64,000 bases of DNA from Lysobacterales bacterium (GTDB lineage: Bacteria > Pseudomonadota > Gammaproteobacteria > Xanthomonadales > Xanthomonadaceae). A program made the position numbers and the translations under genes. This document shows positions 31,201 to 39,643 of this stretch, one piece after another. The stretch covers positions 1,364,001 to 1,428,000 of the forward strand of contig JADKCY010000002.1 in assembly GCA_016718605.1 (NCBI GenBank). The letters run 5' to 3'. The first letter of the stretch is position 1, and every line of letters starts with the position of its first letter. The notes under the pieces were generated by a model. That model searched no databases, was not told the origin of the DNA, and saw nothing but the letters and a program-made list of their open reading frames with translations.

Positions 31201-31581
31201 ATGAAAAGAACCGAACAAATCACTGCGACGTTGCTTTCGCTCACGACCGTAGCGATTTCGATGCTGCTAGTAACTTATGGCGTGGCCATTGTGTTTGGCG
31301 AGAAGACTCCACTCTGGACTCAGATTTTCGCCATGACTGCCATCGCTTCTGGCGCATTGATCATTGCCGCTGGGGCTTGGGCCTGGTTCGGCGGGGGGAG
31401 AGAAGCGACAAAAATGGCAAAAATGGTCTCGGTGGCATTCTTCGTTCTGTATGTTGGCGTATCCATGGACGTCGGAATGATCAGCGGACTTGAGATGATC
31501 GCTGTTCTTGGCATCGGCATGCTTTTGTGGGGAAGCTGGTTCGGCGTGTATTACGTGGCAAACCGTAGGGCACACACATAA
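31201..31581 (+). CDS. Small integral membrane protein of unknown function
   Basis: 126 codons with four predicted membrane segments (ATLLSLTTVAISMLLVTYGV, IFAMTAIASGALIIAAGAWA, VSVAFFVLYVGVSMDVGMI, MIAVLGIGMLLWGSWFGVYY) and short charged loops. I recognise no family. It ends 180 nt before norB, but the norB regulatory box lies between them, so co-transcription is not required. It belongs to the AT-richer islet that begins after fnr. Confidence 0.6.
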   Translation: MKRTEQITATLLSLTTVAISMLLVTYGVAIVFGEKTPLWTQIFAMTAIASGALIIAAGAWAWFGGGREATKMAKMVSVAFFVLYVGVSMDVGMISGLEMIAVLGIGMLLWGSWFGVYYVANRRAHT

Positions 31582-31687
31582 CAAACTATTCCGACCGGCG
31601 CTGCTTCGCGGCGCAGCGTCAAACGTCAGACCAGCCCTCCGTACCATCACTGCATCCAAACCCTGCCGTTCGAGTTGTGCCGCGTGC

Positions 31688-31701
31688 TTGACCTACATCA
31701 G
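31688..31701 (+). promoter_or_regulatory. FNR/DNR-like box upstream of norB
   Basis: TTGACCTACATCAG: half-sites TTGAC and ATCAG with 4-nt spacing, centred 66 nt upstream of the chosen norB start. If it activates at -41.5, transcription would start near 31736, leaving a 25-nt leader. It matches the boxes before nnrS and nirS. Confidence 0.6.
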
Positions 31702-31760
31702 TGTGATTGATGGCCTCGCTCACCAGCATGCGCCTCACTTGAACCGTGAGGAGTGTCATC

Positions 31761-34031
31761 GTGAGTGCCGAACGTAAACTCTGGCTGGGGCTGGCTGCCC
31801 TGCTGGCCGTGTCGTTTTCCGTGTTGCTGTGGGTGGGCACGGAGATTCATCGACAGATGCCGCCCATTCCGTCCACCGTGGTCAGCAGCGCGGGCGAGAC
31901 GGTCTTCACCCGCGCCGATATCGAAACCGGGCGGCAGGTCTGGCAGAGCATTGGCGGACATCAACTGGGGTCGATCTGGGGTCACGGCAGCTACGTGGCA
32001 CCCGACTGGACTGCCGACTGGTTGCATCGTGAGGCGATGGCGTGGCTGGATCAGGAGGCCTCCGCGATCAACGGGCAGGCATTCAGCGCTCAGCCCGTTG
32101 ATGTGCAAGCCAGCCTCGTCGCGACACTGAAACCGCGAATCCGCGCCAATACCTACGATGCCGCCACGGATCAGGTGACCCTCGATCCAGCGCGCGTGGC
32201 GGCGATTCGCCATGTCGCTTCGCATTACCAGGACCTGTTCGGCGATGCCCCGGCCTTGACCGACCTGCGTCGTGCCTACGCCATGAAGAACGGCACCGTC
32301 GCCGAAGCCGCGCATCGCCAGGCATTGACGGCCTTCGTCTGGTGGACCGCTTGGTCGGCGGTCACGCAGCGCGACGGTCAGGAAATCAGCTTCACGGCGA
32401 ACTGGCCCTACGAACCTCTGGTCGGCAACACACCGCCGAGCAGCTTGTTCCTGTGGACCAGTTTCAGCGTGCTGTTCCTGCTCGCCGGTATTGCGCTGCT
32501 GGGCTGGTATCACGCGACGCACAAGGATGAGGCGCCGTCGACTCTGCCCGCGCACGACCCCTTGGCGGCTGTCGTGGTCACGCCTTCGATGCGGGCGACC
32601 GCCAAGTACTTCTGGGTGGTGATTGCCCTGTTCCTGACCCAGATTCTGCTCGGTGCGTTCACCGCTCACTATCAGGTGGAAGGGCATGACTTCTACGGCA
32701 TTGCACTCGCCGAAGTGCTGCCCTATTCACTGACGCGCACCTGGCATACGCAACTCGCCGTGCTTTGGATTGCCACAGCCTGGTTGGGCATGGGTTTGTA
32801 CATCGGTCCGGCCATCTCCGGCCATGAGCCTAAGTTCCAGCGTCTGGGCGTCAACGTGTTGTGGGTGTGTCTGTTGATCATCGTGGTCGGATCGTTTGCC
32901 GGGCAGTGGTTTGCAGTGATGCAGAAGCTCGGCCTCGCCCACAACTTCTGGTTTGGCCATCAGGGCTTCGAATACGTTGATCTGGGTCGGTTCTGGCAGT
33001 GGTTCCTGTTCCTCGGTCTGCTGATCTGGCTGACCCTGGTGGGCCGTTGTCTGGTACCTGCCATCCGACGCGGCGGTGAAGCCAAGTCGATCACCACCCT
33101 GCTGTTCCTTTCGACGGTCGCCATTGGCCTGTTCTACGGCGCGGGCCTGATGTGGGGCGAGCACACTCATCTGTCGATGGTCGAGTACTGGCGGTGGTGG
33201 GTCGTGCACCTGTGGGTGGAAGGCTTCTTCGAAGTGTTCGCCACTGCCGTCATCGCCTTCCTGTTCACCAAGCTCGGATTGCTGCGCGCCACCACAGCGA
33301 CCAGCGCGGTGCTGTTCGCGACCATCGTGTTCATGGGCGGTGGCGTGCTCGGCACCCTGCATCACCTCTACTTCGCCGGCACACCGACAGCCGTGATTGC
33401 GTTGGGAGCAAGTTTCTCGGCGCTGGAAGTGGTGCCGCTTGCATTCGTTGGCTTTGAGGCTTACCACACTTTCAAGCTCGGTCACGCCACGCCTTGGATG
33501 CAGCGTTATCGTTGGCCGATCCTGTTCTTTGTTGCCGTCGCATTCTGGAATCTGGTCGGCGCGGGTTTGTTCGGCTTCCTGATCAATCCACCGCTGCCGC
33601 TGTATTACCTGCAAGGTCTGAATCTGACCCCATTGCATGGCCACACCGCACTGTTCGGCGTCTACGGCATGCTCGGTATCGGATTGATGTTGTTCAGCCT
33701 GCGTGGCATCAAGCCCAACGTGGAATGGAACGAAGGCCTGCTGAAGACCGCCTTCTGGTCACTGAATATCGGTCTCTCGGCAATGGCTTTGTTCACCCTT
33801 CTGCCCATCGGCGTTCTGCAGTTGATCGCCGCGCTGGATCACGGCTACTGGTTTGCCCGATCCGCCGACATGATGCAGCAACCGATCATCCAAATGCTGG
33901 TCTGGATGCGTGTACCGGGCGATACGCTGTTCAGCGTCGGCGCGGTCGCCTTGGCGTGGTTCGTGCTGCGCTTGTGGTGGCGCCCGAAGTCGGCGTCCGT
34001 CTCCATTGAGGCTGCGCTCAAGAAAACCTGA
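31761..34031 (+). CDS. norB: Quinol-dependent nitric oxide reductase (qNor)
   Basis: 756 codons from the GTG at 31761, chosen because GAGGAG lies 7 nt upstream; a GTG at 31746 is the alternative. The long N-terminal extension (IETGRQVWQSIGGHQLGSIWGHGSYVAPDWTADWLHRE region) is the cytochrome-c-like fold without heme that marks the single-subunit quinol-fed enzyme. About 13 further membrane helices form the heme-copper-oxidase-type core, with conserved histidines in YWRWWVVHLWVEGFFEVFA, GVLGTLHHLYFAGTP (non-heme iron ligands) and LHGHTALFGVYGMLGIGL (heme ligands). It reduces 2 NO to N2O with electrons from quinol. No norC is needed or present. Confidence 0.93.
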   Translation: MSAERKLWLGLAALLAVSFSVLLWVGTEIHRQMPPIPSTVVSSAGETVFTRADIETGRQVWQSIGGHQLGSIWGHGSYVAPDWTADWLHREAMAWLDQEASAINGQAFSAQPVDVQASLVATLKPRIRANTYDAATDQVTLDPARVAAIRHVASHYQDLFGDAPALTDLRRAYAMKNGTVAEAAHRQALTAFVWWTAWSAVTQRDGQEISFTANWPYEPLVGNTPPSSLFLWTSFSVLFLLAGIALLGWYHATHKDEAPSTLPAHDPLAAVVVTPSMRATAKYFWVVIALFLTQILLGAFTAHYQVEGHDFYGIALAEVLPYSLTRTWHTQLAVLWIATAWLGMGLYIGPAISGHEPKFQRLGVNVLWVCLLIIVVGSFAGQWFAVMQKLGLAHNFWFGHQGFEYVDLGRFWQWFLFLGLLIWLTLVGRCLVPAIRRGGEAKSITTLLFLSTVAIGLFYGAGLMWGEHTHLSMVEYWRWWVVHLWVEGFFEVFATAVIAFLFTKLGLLRATTATSAVLFATIVFMGGGVLGTLHHLYFAGTPTAVIALGASFSALEVVPLAFVGFEAYHTFKLGHATPWMQRYRWPILFFVAVAFWNLVGAGLFGFLINPPLPLYYLQGLNLTPLHGHTALFGVYGMLGIGLMLFSLRGIKPNVEWNEGLLKTAFWSLNIGLSAMALFTLLPIGVLQLIAALDHGYWFARSADMMQQPIIQMLVWMRVPGDTLFSVGAVALAWFVLRLWWRPKSASVSIEAALKKT

Positions 34032-34077
34032 CCGGGTCCGCGCATGGACGCCGCGTCGCTGAAGTCCTAGGCAATCC

Positions 34078-34104
34078 GAGGGCACAGGTGCTTCCTGTGC
34101 CCTC
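34078..34104 (+). terminator. Hairpin terminator after norB
   Basis: A perfect 11-bp stem (GAGGGCACAGG with its complement) and 5-nt loop TGCTT lies 46 nt after the norB stop. No clear U run follows. It separates norB from nnrS, which has its own box. Confidence 0.65.
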
Positions 34105-34179
34105 AGCATTCTTGCGCCGCGAAAGCGTGCCGATGGGACGTCGCACTGATCGTGTGAAGATGCATGAGCTGCGGTTCAC

Positions 34180-34193
34180 CTGACCTGGATCAG
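34180..34193 (+). promoter_or_regulatory. FNR/DNR-like box upstream of nnrS
   Basis: CTGACCTGGATCAG, two half-sites with 4-nt spacing, centred about 43 nt before the nnrS ATG at 34230. Activation at -41.5 would give an almost leaderless mRNA, so either the start codon choice or the mode of action may differ from norB. The reverse complement CTGATCCAGGTCAG is close to the nirS boxes. Confidence 0.5.
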
Positions 34194-34229
34194 TGCAGCC
34201 CGCGCGCCTGCCGCGCCATGCTGCTGTCC

Positions 34230-35444
34230 ATGAACACCCACGACAGTCCCTTTGCGATCCCGCGCGTGCTGGCCGCCGCACCGCACCGCCTGTTGTTCCT
34301 GATCGGCGCGCTCAACGTGCTGGCGGCGATGGGCTGGTGGCTACATTGGCTGCATGCACCTTCGGCCAGCCCGATTGCCCATTTGCCAGCCAACTGGATG
34401 CACGGTTTCATCCTGCAATATCAGGTCCTGCCAAGTTTCATTTTCGGCTTCCTGACCACGGTTTTCCCACGCTGGATGAATCTGCCCGAGGCCAGCGCTT
34501 GGCACTACCTGCCCATCGGGCTGGGCTTGTTCGGTGGTCAACTGTTCTGTCTGGCCGGTCTGACCCTGCACAGCGCCATCCTGCTGCATGGTGGCTTGCT
34601 GATGACCCTCGCTGGCTGGCTCAGCGCGACGGTGTGGCTGACGATCCAGTACTCGCGCGCTATCGGTTGGCATTGGCATGCGGCGTCCTGCCTGCTGGCG
34701 CTGTATGTCGGTGTTGTCGGTGTCGTGAGCATGCTCCTGTATGTGCATTGGCCCAAGCCCGGACTCGCCTTCGCCATGCTCAAGATCGGCAGCTTCGGTC
34801 TGTTGCTGCCGATCTATTCGACGGTGGCGCATCGGATGTTTCCGTTCTTCGCCGCCAATGTCGTGCTTGGCTATCGGGCCTGGCGCCCTTTGTGGTTGCT
34901 GGCCGTGCAATGGCCGTTGTGGCTGGTTCACCTGAGTCTGGAACTGCAGCACGCCCATGCGTGGCTTTGGTTGGTCGATCTGCCCTTATGTGTGTTGAAC
35001 ACCTATATGCTCTGGCGTTGGTGGCCACGCGGAAATGCGCCCGCGCTGCTGCGCGTGCTGTTTCTCGGTTACGCCTGGTTGCCGCTGGCGATGGCGTTAT
35101 ATGCCACGCAAAGTCTGTGGTTTGCGATTCACGATGTCTTCCTGCTGGGGCGTGCGCCGGTGCATGCGTTGTCGATCGGCTTCTTCGGCAGCCTGCTGGT
35201 CGCGATGGTCACCCGCGTGACGCAGGGGCACTCCGGACGACCCTTGCAACTCGGTCGTGCCGCCGTCTGGGCCTTTGTGCTGATGCAGGTGGTCTGCCTG
35301 CTGCGCCTCGTTGCCGAGATACTGCCCGATGCACTGCTGTGGCAACGCCTTGCGGCGTGGGCGTGGCTGATGGCGTTTGCACCGTGGGTGATCCGCAATG
35401 CCGGAATCTATCTGCGCCCACGCGCGGATGGCCGGAACGGCTGA
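34230..35444 (+). CDS. nnrS: NnrS-family membrane protein (nitrosative-stress related)
   Basis: 404 codons from the ATG at 34230; ATG 34218 is an alternative. About 12 hydrophobic segments. NnrS features include the N-terminal PHRLLFLIGALNVLAAMGWW, WMHGFILQYQVLPSFIFGFL (His in the first periplasmic-side helix), VAHRMFPFF and HALSIGFFGSLLVAMVTRVT, with conserved His and Arg thought to bind heme and copper. NnrS proteins are induced with denitrification genes and relieve nitrosative stress, possibly by protecting metal centres from NO-derived iron complexes. It sits between norB and a sirB2-like gene with its own FNR-type box. Confidence 0.93.
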   Translation: MNTHDSPFAIPRVLAAAPHRLLFLIGALNVLAAMGWWLHWLHAPSASPIAHLPANWMHGFILQYQVLPSFIFGFLTTVFPRWMNLPEASAWHYLPIGLGLFGGQLFCLAGLTLHSAILLHGGLLMTLAGWLSATVWLTIQYSRAIGWHWHAASCLLALYVGVVGVVSMLLYVHWPKPGLAFAMLKIGSFGLLLPIYSTVAHRMFPFFAANVVLGYRAWRPLWLLAVQWPLWLVHLSLELQHAHAWLWLVDLPLCVLNTYMLWRWWPRGNAPALLRVLFLGYAWLPLAMALYATQSLWFAIHDVFLLGRAPVHALSIGFFGSLLVAMVTRVTQGHSGRPLQLGRAAVWAFVLMQVVCLLRLVAEILPDALLWQRLAAWAWLMAFAPWVIRNAGIYLRPRADGRNG

Positions 35445-35456
35445 GGAGCGCACGGG

Positions 35457-35852
35457 ATGATCGCGTTCTACCCGCAGATCAAGTCGGCCCATGTGCTGCT
35501 GATCCTGCTCAGCGGTGGCTTGTTCGCGCTACGCGGATTGCTGGTCTTGCTTGGCCAGCGCTGGGCGATGCACGCCGCGCTGCGCTACCTCAGTTACAGC
35601 ATCGACAGCGCGCTGCTGACCGCGGCGATGATGCTGTTGGTGATTCTGAAGCTGAATCCGTTTCTCACGCCCTGGTTGGCTTGCAAACTGGTTCTGCTGG
35701 TGCTTTACGTGATCTTCGGCAGTTTCGCGCTCAAACGTGGCGCCACCGCGCGCGGGCGGCGGTTTGCCTACATCGCCGCATTGCTGTGCTTCGCAACGAT
35801 GTATGGCATCGCCCGCGCGCATCATCCCTTGGGTTGGCTTGTGCTGCTTTAG
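35457..35852 (+). CDS. SirB2-family membrane protein
   Basis: 131 codons, four hydrophobic segments, with the family pattern YPQIKSAHVLLILLSGGLFA and LRYLSYSIDSALLTAAMMLL and a C-terminal RRFAYIAALLCFATMYGIA. SirB2 was named in Salmonella as an up-regulator of invasion-gene expression, but the molecular role is unknown; in denitrifiers it is often found near nnrS. It starts 12 nt after the nnrS stop with GAGGAG in the gap, so the two genes form an operon. Confidence 0.85.
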   Translation: MIAFYPQIKSAHVLLILLSGGLFALRGLLVLLGQRWAMHAALRYLSYSIDSALLTAAMMLLVILKLNPFLTPWLACKLVLLVLYVIFGSFALKRGATARGRRFAYIAALLCFATMYGIARAHHPLGWLVLL

Positions 35853-35894
35853 TCGTCCATCCGGTCGCGTACAGATTCGCTGACGCGAGGTTTA

Positions 35895-35927
35895 CCGGAT
35901 AATCCGGGAGTCGCCGCGTGGCGATTC
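35895..35927. promoter_or_regulatory. Two adjacent dyads upstream of fabA
   Basis: CCGGATAATCCGG (35895-35907) is a perfect 6-1-6 inverted repeat. It is followed at once by GAGTCGCC/GGCGATTC (35908-35915 and 35920-35927, 7 of 8 paired). Both lie within 45 nt of the fabA start and could be operators for a fatty-acid-synthesis regulator, or leader hairpins. The regulator is unknown. Confidence 0.4.
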
Positions 35928-35939
35928 ACTTGAGAGCAT

Positions 35940-36455
35940 GTGTCGATGAAGGATTCCTTCACCCGCGAACAACTCATCGCCTCCGGCGAGGGCCAACTGT
36001 TCAGCCCAGAATCTGCCCGCCTGCCGCTGCCGCCCATGCTGATGTTTGATCGCATCACGCACATCTGCGACGACGGCGGCGAACACGGCCTGGGTCAGAT
36101 CCGCGCCGAGTTGGATGTGAATCCCGAACTCTGGTTCTTCGGCTGCCACTTCCGCGACGACCCGGTCATGCCGGGCTGCCTTGGTCTGGATGCGATGTGG
36201 CAGATGATTGGCTTTTTCCTGACCTGGCAGAATCTTCCCGGCAAAGGTCGCGCGCTGGGCGTGGGCGAGGTCAAGTTCAGTGGACAAGTCCTGCCGACCG
36301 CCAAACTCGTGAGTTACATCATCGACATCAAGCGCGTCATCAAACGTCGTCTGTTCATGGCAATTGGCGATGCGCGCATGCTGGTGGATGGTCGCGAGAT
36401 CTACACCGCTACCGACCTCAAGGTTGGTCTGTTCACCGACACTACGAGCTTCTGA
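35940..36455 (+). CDS. fabA: 3-hydroxydecanoyl-ACP dehydratase/isomerase FabA
   Basis: 171 codons from GTG at 35940; ATG 35946 is an alternative two codons in. Close to E. coli FabA throughout: NPELWFFGCHFRDDPVMPGC contains the active-site His, and LGLDAMWQMIGFFL the active-site Asp, followed by GKGRALGVGEVKFSGQVLPT. FabA dehydrates 3-hydroxyacyl-ACP and isomerises the C10 trans-2 to cis-3 intermediate, the branch point to unsaturated fatty acids. fabB follows 2 nt after the stop, the classical anaerobic unsaturated-fatty-acid pair. Confidence 0.96.
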   Translation: MSMKDSFTREQLIASGEGQLFSPESARLPLPPMLMFDRITHICDDGGEHGLGQIRAELDVNPELWFFGCHFRDDPVMPGCLGLDAMWQMIGFFLTWQNLPGKGRALGVGEVKFSGQVLPTAKLVSYIIDIKRVIKRRLFMAIGDARMLVDGREIYTATDLKVGLFTDTTSF

Positions 36456-36457
36456 TC

Positions 36458-37669
36458 ATGCGCCGAGTCGTTATCACCGGAGCGGGCATCGTCTCCTGTC
36501 TGGGCAATGATCTGCCCACCGTCACCTCGGCCCTTCAGGAAGGCCGGTCCGGCATCCGCTTCATGCCCGAGTTTGCCGAACGCGGACTGCGCAGCCAGAT
36601 CGCCGGTTTGCCGGAGATCGATCTGGAAGCGCGCATCGACCGCAAGCTGCGTCGCTTCATGGGTGATGCCGCCGCGTACGCGTATGTCGCTCTCGCCGAT
36701 GCCATCGCGCAATCCGGTCTGCAACCCGGACAAGTCTCCCATCCGCGCACCGGCCTGATCATGGGCTCGGGCGGCGGCTCACCCACGAATCAGATTGAGT
36801 CCGCCGACACCTTGCGCGAAAAAGGCGTCCGCCGCGTCGGCCCGTATCAAGTCACCCGCACCATGAGTTCAACGGTGTCGGCCTGCCTGTCCACGGCGTT
36901 TGCCGTGAAGGGACTGAACTATTCCATCTCTTCAGCGTGCGCGACATCTGCCCATTGCATCGGCGTTGCCGCACAACAAATCCAGTGGGGCATGCAGGAC
37001 GTGGTCTTCGCCGGCGGCGGTGAGGAATGCAGTTGGGGTATGGCGATGCTGTTTGACGCCATGGGTGCATTGTCGAGCAAGCGCAATGACACACCGGCGC
37101 TGGCGTCGCGCGCCTACGACGTCGATCGCGACGGTTTCGTGATTGGCGGCGGCGGCGGTGCCTTGGTCCTGGAAAGCCTTGAACACGCCCAAGCACGCGG
37201 CGCCAACATCCTTGCCGAACTGGTTGGCTTCGGTGCCAGCTCGGATGGTGTGGATATGGTCGCCCCCTCTGGTGACGGTGCCATCGCCTGCATGCGTCAG
37301 GCCATCGCCGGACTGGACACGCCAATCGACTACATCAACACCCACGGCACCTCGACACCGGTGGGTGATATGAGCGAACTGCGCGCCATGCGTGAAGTCT
37401 TTGGCAACGCCATGCCCGCGTTTTCCTCGACGAAGTCACTCACTGGCCATTCGCTGGGTGCCACCAGCGCTCAGGAGGCGATCTACTGTCTGCTGATGCT
37501 GCAACACGACTTCATTGCTGGCTCGATCAACATCGATACCCTCGACCCTGAAGCCGATGGACTGCCCATCGTCCCAAGCACCCGTCCAGCTCGCCTCGAC
37601 ACCGTGCTGTCGAATAGCTTCGGTTTTGGCGGCACCAATGCCAGCCTGGTATTGAAGCGGTTCGGCTAA
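36458..37669 (+). CDS. fabB: 3-oxoacyl-ACP synthase I FabB
   Basis: 403 codons. The Cys-His-His triad is visible: Cys in SISSACATSAHC, His in YINTHGTSTPVGD and His in STKSLTGHSLGATSAQE. The C-terminal SNSFGFGGTNASLVLKRF is the family Gly-rich end. It elongates the cis-3 product of FabA. It starts 2 nt after fabA, so both are translated together; the frame extends upstream through fabA but that cannot be the start. Confidence 0.96.
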   Translation: MRRVVITGAGIVSCLGNDLPTVTSALQEGRSGIRFMPEFAERGLRSQIAGLPEIDLEARIDRKLRRFMGDAAAYAYVALADAIAQSGLQPGQVSHPRTGLIMGSGGGSPTNQIESADTLREKGVRRVGPYQVTRTMSSTVSACLSTAFAVKGLNYSISSACATSAHCIGVAAQQIQWGMQDVVFAGGGEECSWGMAMLFDAMGALSSKRNDTPALASRAYDVDRDGFVIGGGGGALVLESLEHAQARGANILAELVGFGASSDGVDMVAPSGDGAIACMRQAIAGLDTPIDYINTHGTSTPVGDMSELRAMREVFGNAMPAFSSTKSLTGHSLGATSAQEAIYCLLMLQHDFIAGSINIDTLDPEADGLPIVPSTRPARLDTVLSNSFGFGGTNASLVLKRFG

Positions 37670-38023
37670 GCTGCTTTCGCGCCTGAGAAGCCGCGACACC
37701 ACGCGGCGTTCTGCGCTACGCCGTCGCCAAGCGCCGCGATGGCCTTTTGCCACGCAAGGTCATCGTGGCCCGGTCGGCAAACCCATACCCGCCACAACGC
37801 GATGGCATGGGTGTGGTGCCGCGACTGTTCCGACGCGCCAAGGACCTTGTGCCCCGGCACGGATCAAATATTGCATGGCAGCAATTTGCACCCGTAGACC
37901 ATCGCCATTGCTGATCGCCAGCAGCTCGCAAGCCGCGCTATGACGAAGCATTCGGAATGCCGTCCGTCATGTCATGGTGATATTGCGGGTGCACATTGCC
38001 ATCTCTTTTGACGGAATCCAGCC
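37670..38023. other. Gene-free stretch between fabB and the MaoC-FabI fusion
   Basis: About 350 nt with no convincing reading frame on either strand. It should hold the fabB terminator and the promoter of the fusion gene. Only a weak GC-rich hairpin is visible near 37,691-37,708. No FNR-type box was found here. Confidence 0.5.
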
Positions 38024-39301
38024 ATGACCCAATTCCCCATCGACGAAGCGCCGGCCTTGCTTTCCAACCGCACCTTCGAGGAACTCTCGCTAGGCGATAG
38101 CGCGCAGTTTTCACATGTGCTGAGCCGCAGTGATATCGAGCTGTTTGCGGCGGTGTCGGGCGACATCAACCCTGCGCATCTGGATCCGGTGTTCGCGGAG
38201 AAAGGTCAGTTTCACAGCATCATCGGGCATGGAATGTGGGGCGGCGCGCTGATTTCTGCGGTGCTGGGAACGCGATTGCCCGGCCCGGGGACTATTTATC
38301 TGGGTCAGGACCTGCGCTTCCGGCGCCCGGTCCGGCCAGGTGATGCGATCACCGCCGTGGTGACAGTGCGCGAGTTGCGGGCAGAGAAGCGCATCGTTTT
38401 GCTGGATTGCCGCTGCATCAACCAGTTTGGCGAGGATGTCATCACGGGCACCGCCGAAGTACTGGCGCCACGCGAAAAGGTCTCGTGGCCAGTAGGCGAA
38501 CTGCCCTCGGTCAACCTCCATCATCATGGTCGCGATCCCCTGGATCTCAGCGGCAAGCGCGGTCTGATCGTGGGGATTGCCAACGACCAGTCGATTGCCT
38601 ATGGCTGTGCACGAGCGCTGCAAAGTGCCGGTGCAGAGTTGGCGATCACCTATCTCAACGCCAAGGCCGAGCCACATGTTCGGCCACTGGCGGAAGGATT
38701 GGAGGCGGCCCTGATCCTGCCCTGCGATGTGCGTGAGCCGGGTGAGCTGGAAGCCGTCTTCGCAGCCATCCAGGAAAAGTGGGGCCGCCTGGATTTCCTG
38801 CTGCATTCGATCGCTTTCGCGCCGCGTGAGGACTTGCATGGTCGCGTTGTCGATGCGTCTTCGGCAGGGTTTTCGCAAGCCATGGATGTATCGGTGCATT
38901 CCTTCCTGCGCATGGCAAAACTCGCCGAGCCGCTGATGCAGCACGGAGGCACCTTGCTGACTGTGACGTTCTACGGCTCATCGCGGGTCGTCGAGCACTA
39001 CAACCTGATGGGCCCTGTCAAGGCGGCGCTCGAGAGCAGCGTGCGCTATGTCGCTGCTGAACTCGGCCCCAAGGGCATTCGCGCACATGCCATTTCGCCC
39101 GGTCCCATCCGCACCCGTGCAGCATCGGGCATCGATCGTTTTGACGAACTGTTGGCCGATGCGGCGGCCCAAGTGCCGATTCACCAACTGGCGGATATAA
39201 ACGATGTCGGCCAGTTGGCGCGCTATCTGGTCAGCGATGCGGCCAAACACATCACCGGCACGGTGATCCCGGTCGACGGCGGTCAGCATCTGACCGCATA
39301 A
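38024..39301 (+). CDS. MaoC-type hydratase fused to FabI enoyl-ACP reductase
   Basis: 425 codons, two domains in one frame. Residues about 12-150 form a MaoC/PhaJ hotdog domain with FAAVSGDINPAHLDPVFA, which carries the Asp and His of the hydratase-2 motif. Residues about 170-425 are a FabI-type short-chain reductase: nucleotide-binding LIVGIANDQSIAYGCARALQ, catalytic region TVTFYGSSRVVEHYNLMGPV followed by Lys (both tyrosines and the Lys of FabI present) and AISPGPIRTRAASG. FabI alone is about 260 residues. The fusion would perform hydration/dehydration and enoyl reduction, two successive steps of fatty-acid synthesis, on one chain. It lies 355 nt after fabA-fabB, supporting a lipid role. 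Confidence 0.88.
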   Translation: MTQFPIDEAPALLSNRTFEELSLGDSAQFSHVLSRSDIELFAAVSGDINPAHLDPVFAEKGQFHSIIGHGMWGGALISAVLGTRLPGPGTIYLGQDLRFRRPVRPGDAITAVVTVRELRAEKRIVLLDCRCINQFGEDVITGTAEVLAPREKVSWPVGELPSVNLHHHGRDPLDLSGKRGLIVGIANDQSIAYGCARALQSAGAELAITYLNAKAEPHVRPLAEGLEAALILPCDVREPGELEAVFAAIQEKWGRLDFLLHSIAFAPREDLHGRVVDASSAGFSQAMDVSVHSFLRMAKLAEPLMQHGGTLLTVTFYGSSRVVEHYNLMGPVKAALESSVRYVAAELGPKGIRAHAISPGPIRTRAASGIDRFDELLADAAAQVPIHQLADINDVGQLARYLVSDAAKHITGTVIPVDGGQHLTA

Positions 39302-39478
39302 GCCAGCGTTGACCACTTCCTCGTCGCCATCTGCCACCGGCCAAGGTTCTGAGCTGCGATGCGAAACCAACTGCAATTGGAGGCCCCGTTCGAAGCGGAC
39401 TGGCGGACACTGCGCGACGCTCGCGTTGAGGTTGAATTGCATGTCGTCGAACAGCTTCCGCCAGATCAGCATCCACTC

Positions 39479-39643
39479 ATGAACGTCTTGCAGTTGCGTG
39501 TCCGCCATGTCATGCACGCGGAGCATGATGACGGCGAAGGCGATGCCATGACCTTTTGCTCGACCGGCGCGTTTTCGTCCGCCTGTCGGGCGGAAGGCGA
39601 TGACAAGGCTAGCCGGATCGAACTGTACTGGCTGGGAGCCTGA
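39479..39643 (+). pseudogene. Truncated fnr copy (N-terminal fragment)
   Basis: The 54 codons from the ATG at 39479 read MNVLQLRVRHVMHAEHDDGE and FCSTGAFSSACRAEGDDKAS, aligning almost end to end with the N-terminus of the fnr gene at 28.8 kb (MNVVQLQDRHEM, then EHDDGDGDAVTFCSTCAFSS). One iron-sulfur ligand is changed from Cys to Gly. After YWLGA a stop follows, and I see no sensor or DNA-binding domain downstream in any frame. It is therefore most likely a remnant of a duplicated or second fnr. An upstream ATG at 39359 exists. The following stretch to 39,982 shows no gene. Confidence 0.7.

Noticed and set aside
32727..33644. A 305-codon minus-strand frame opposite norB
   Set aside because: Composition (His, Gln, Glu-rich, no motif) is that of an antisense shadow of a GC-rich coding gene.
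34193..35902. A long plus-strand open frame (569 codons) across nnrS and sirB2
   Set aside because: Its translation is Arg/Ala/Pro-rich without membrane or family pattern, while the overlapping frames give clear NnrS and SirB2 proteins.
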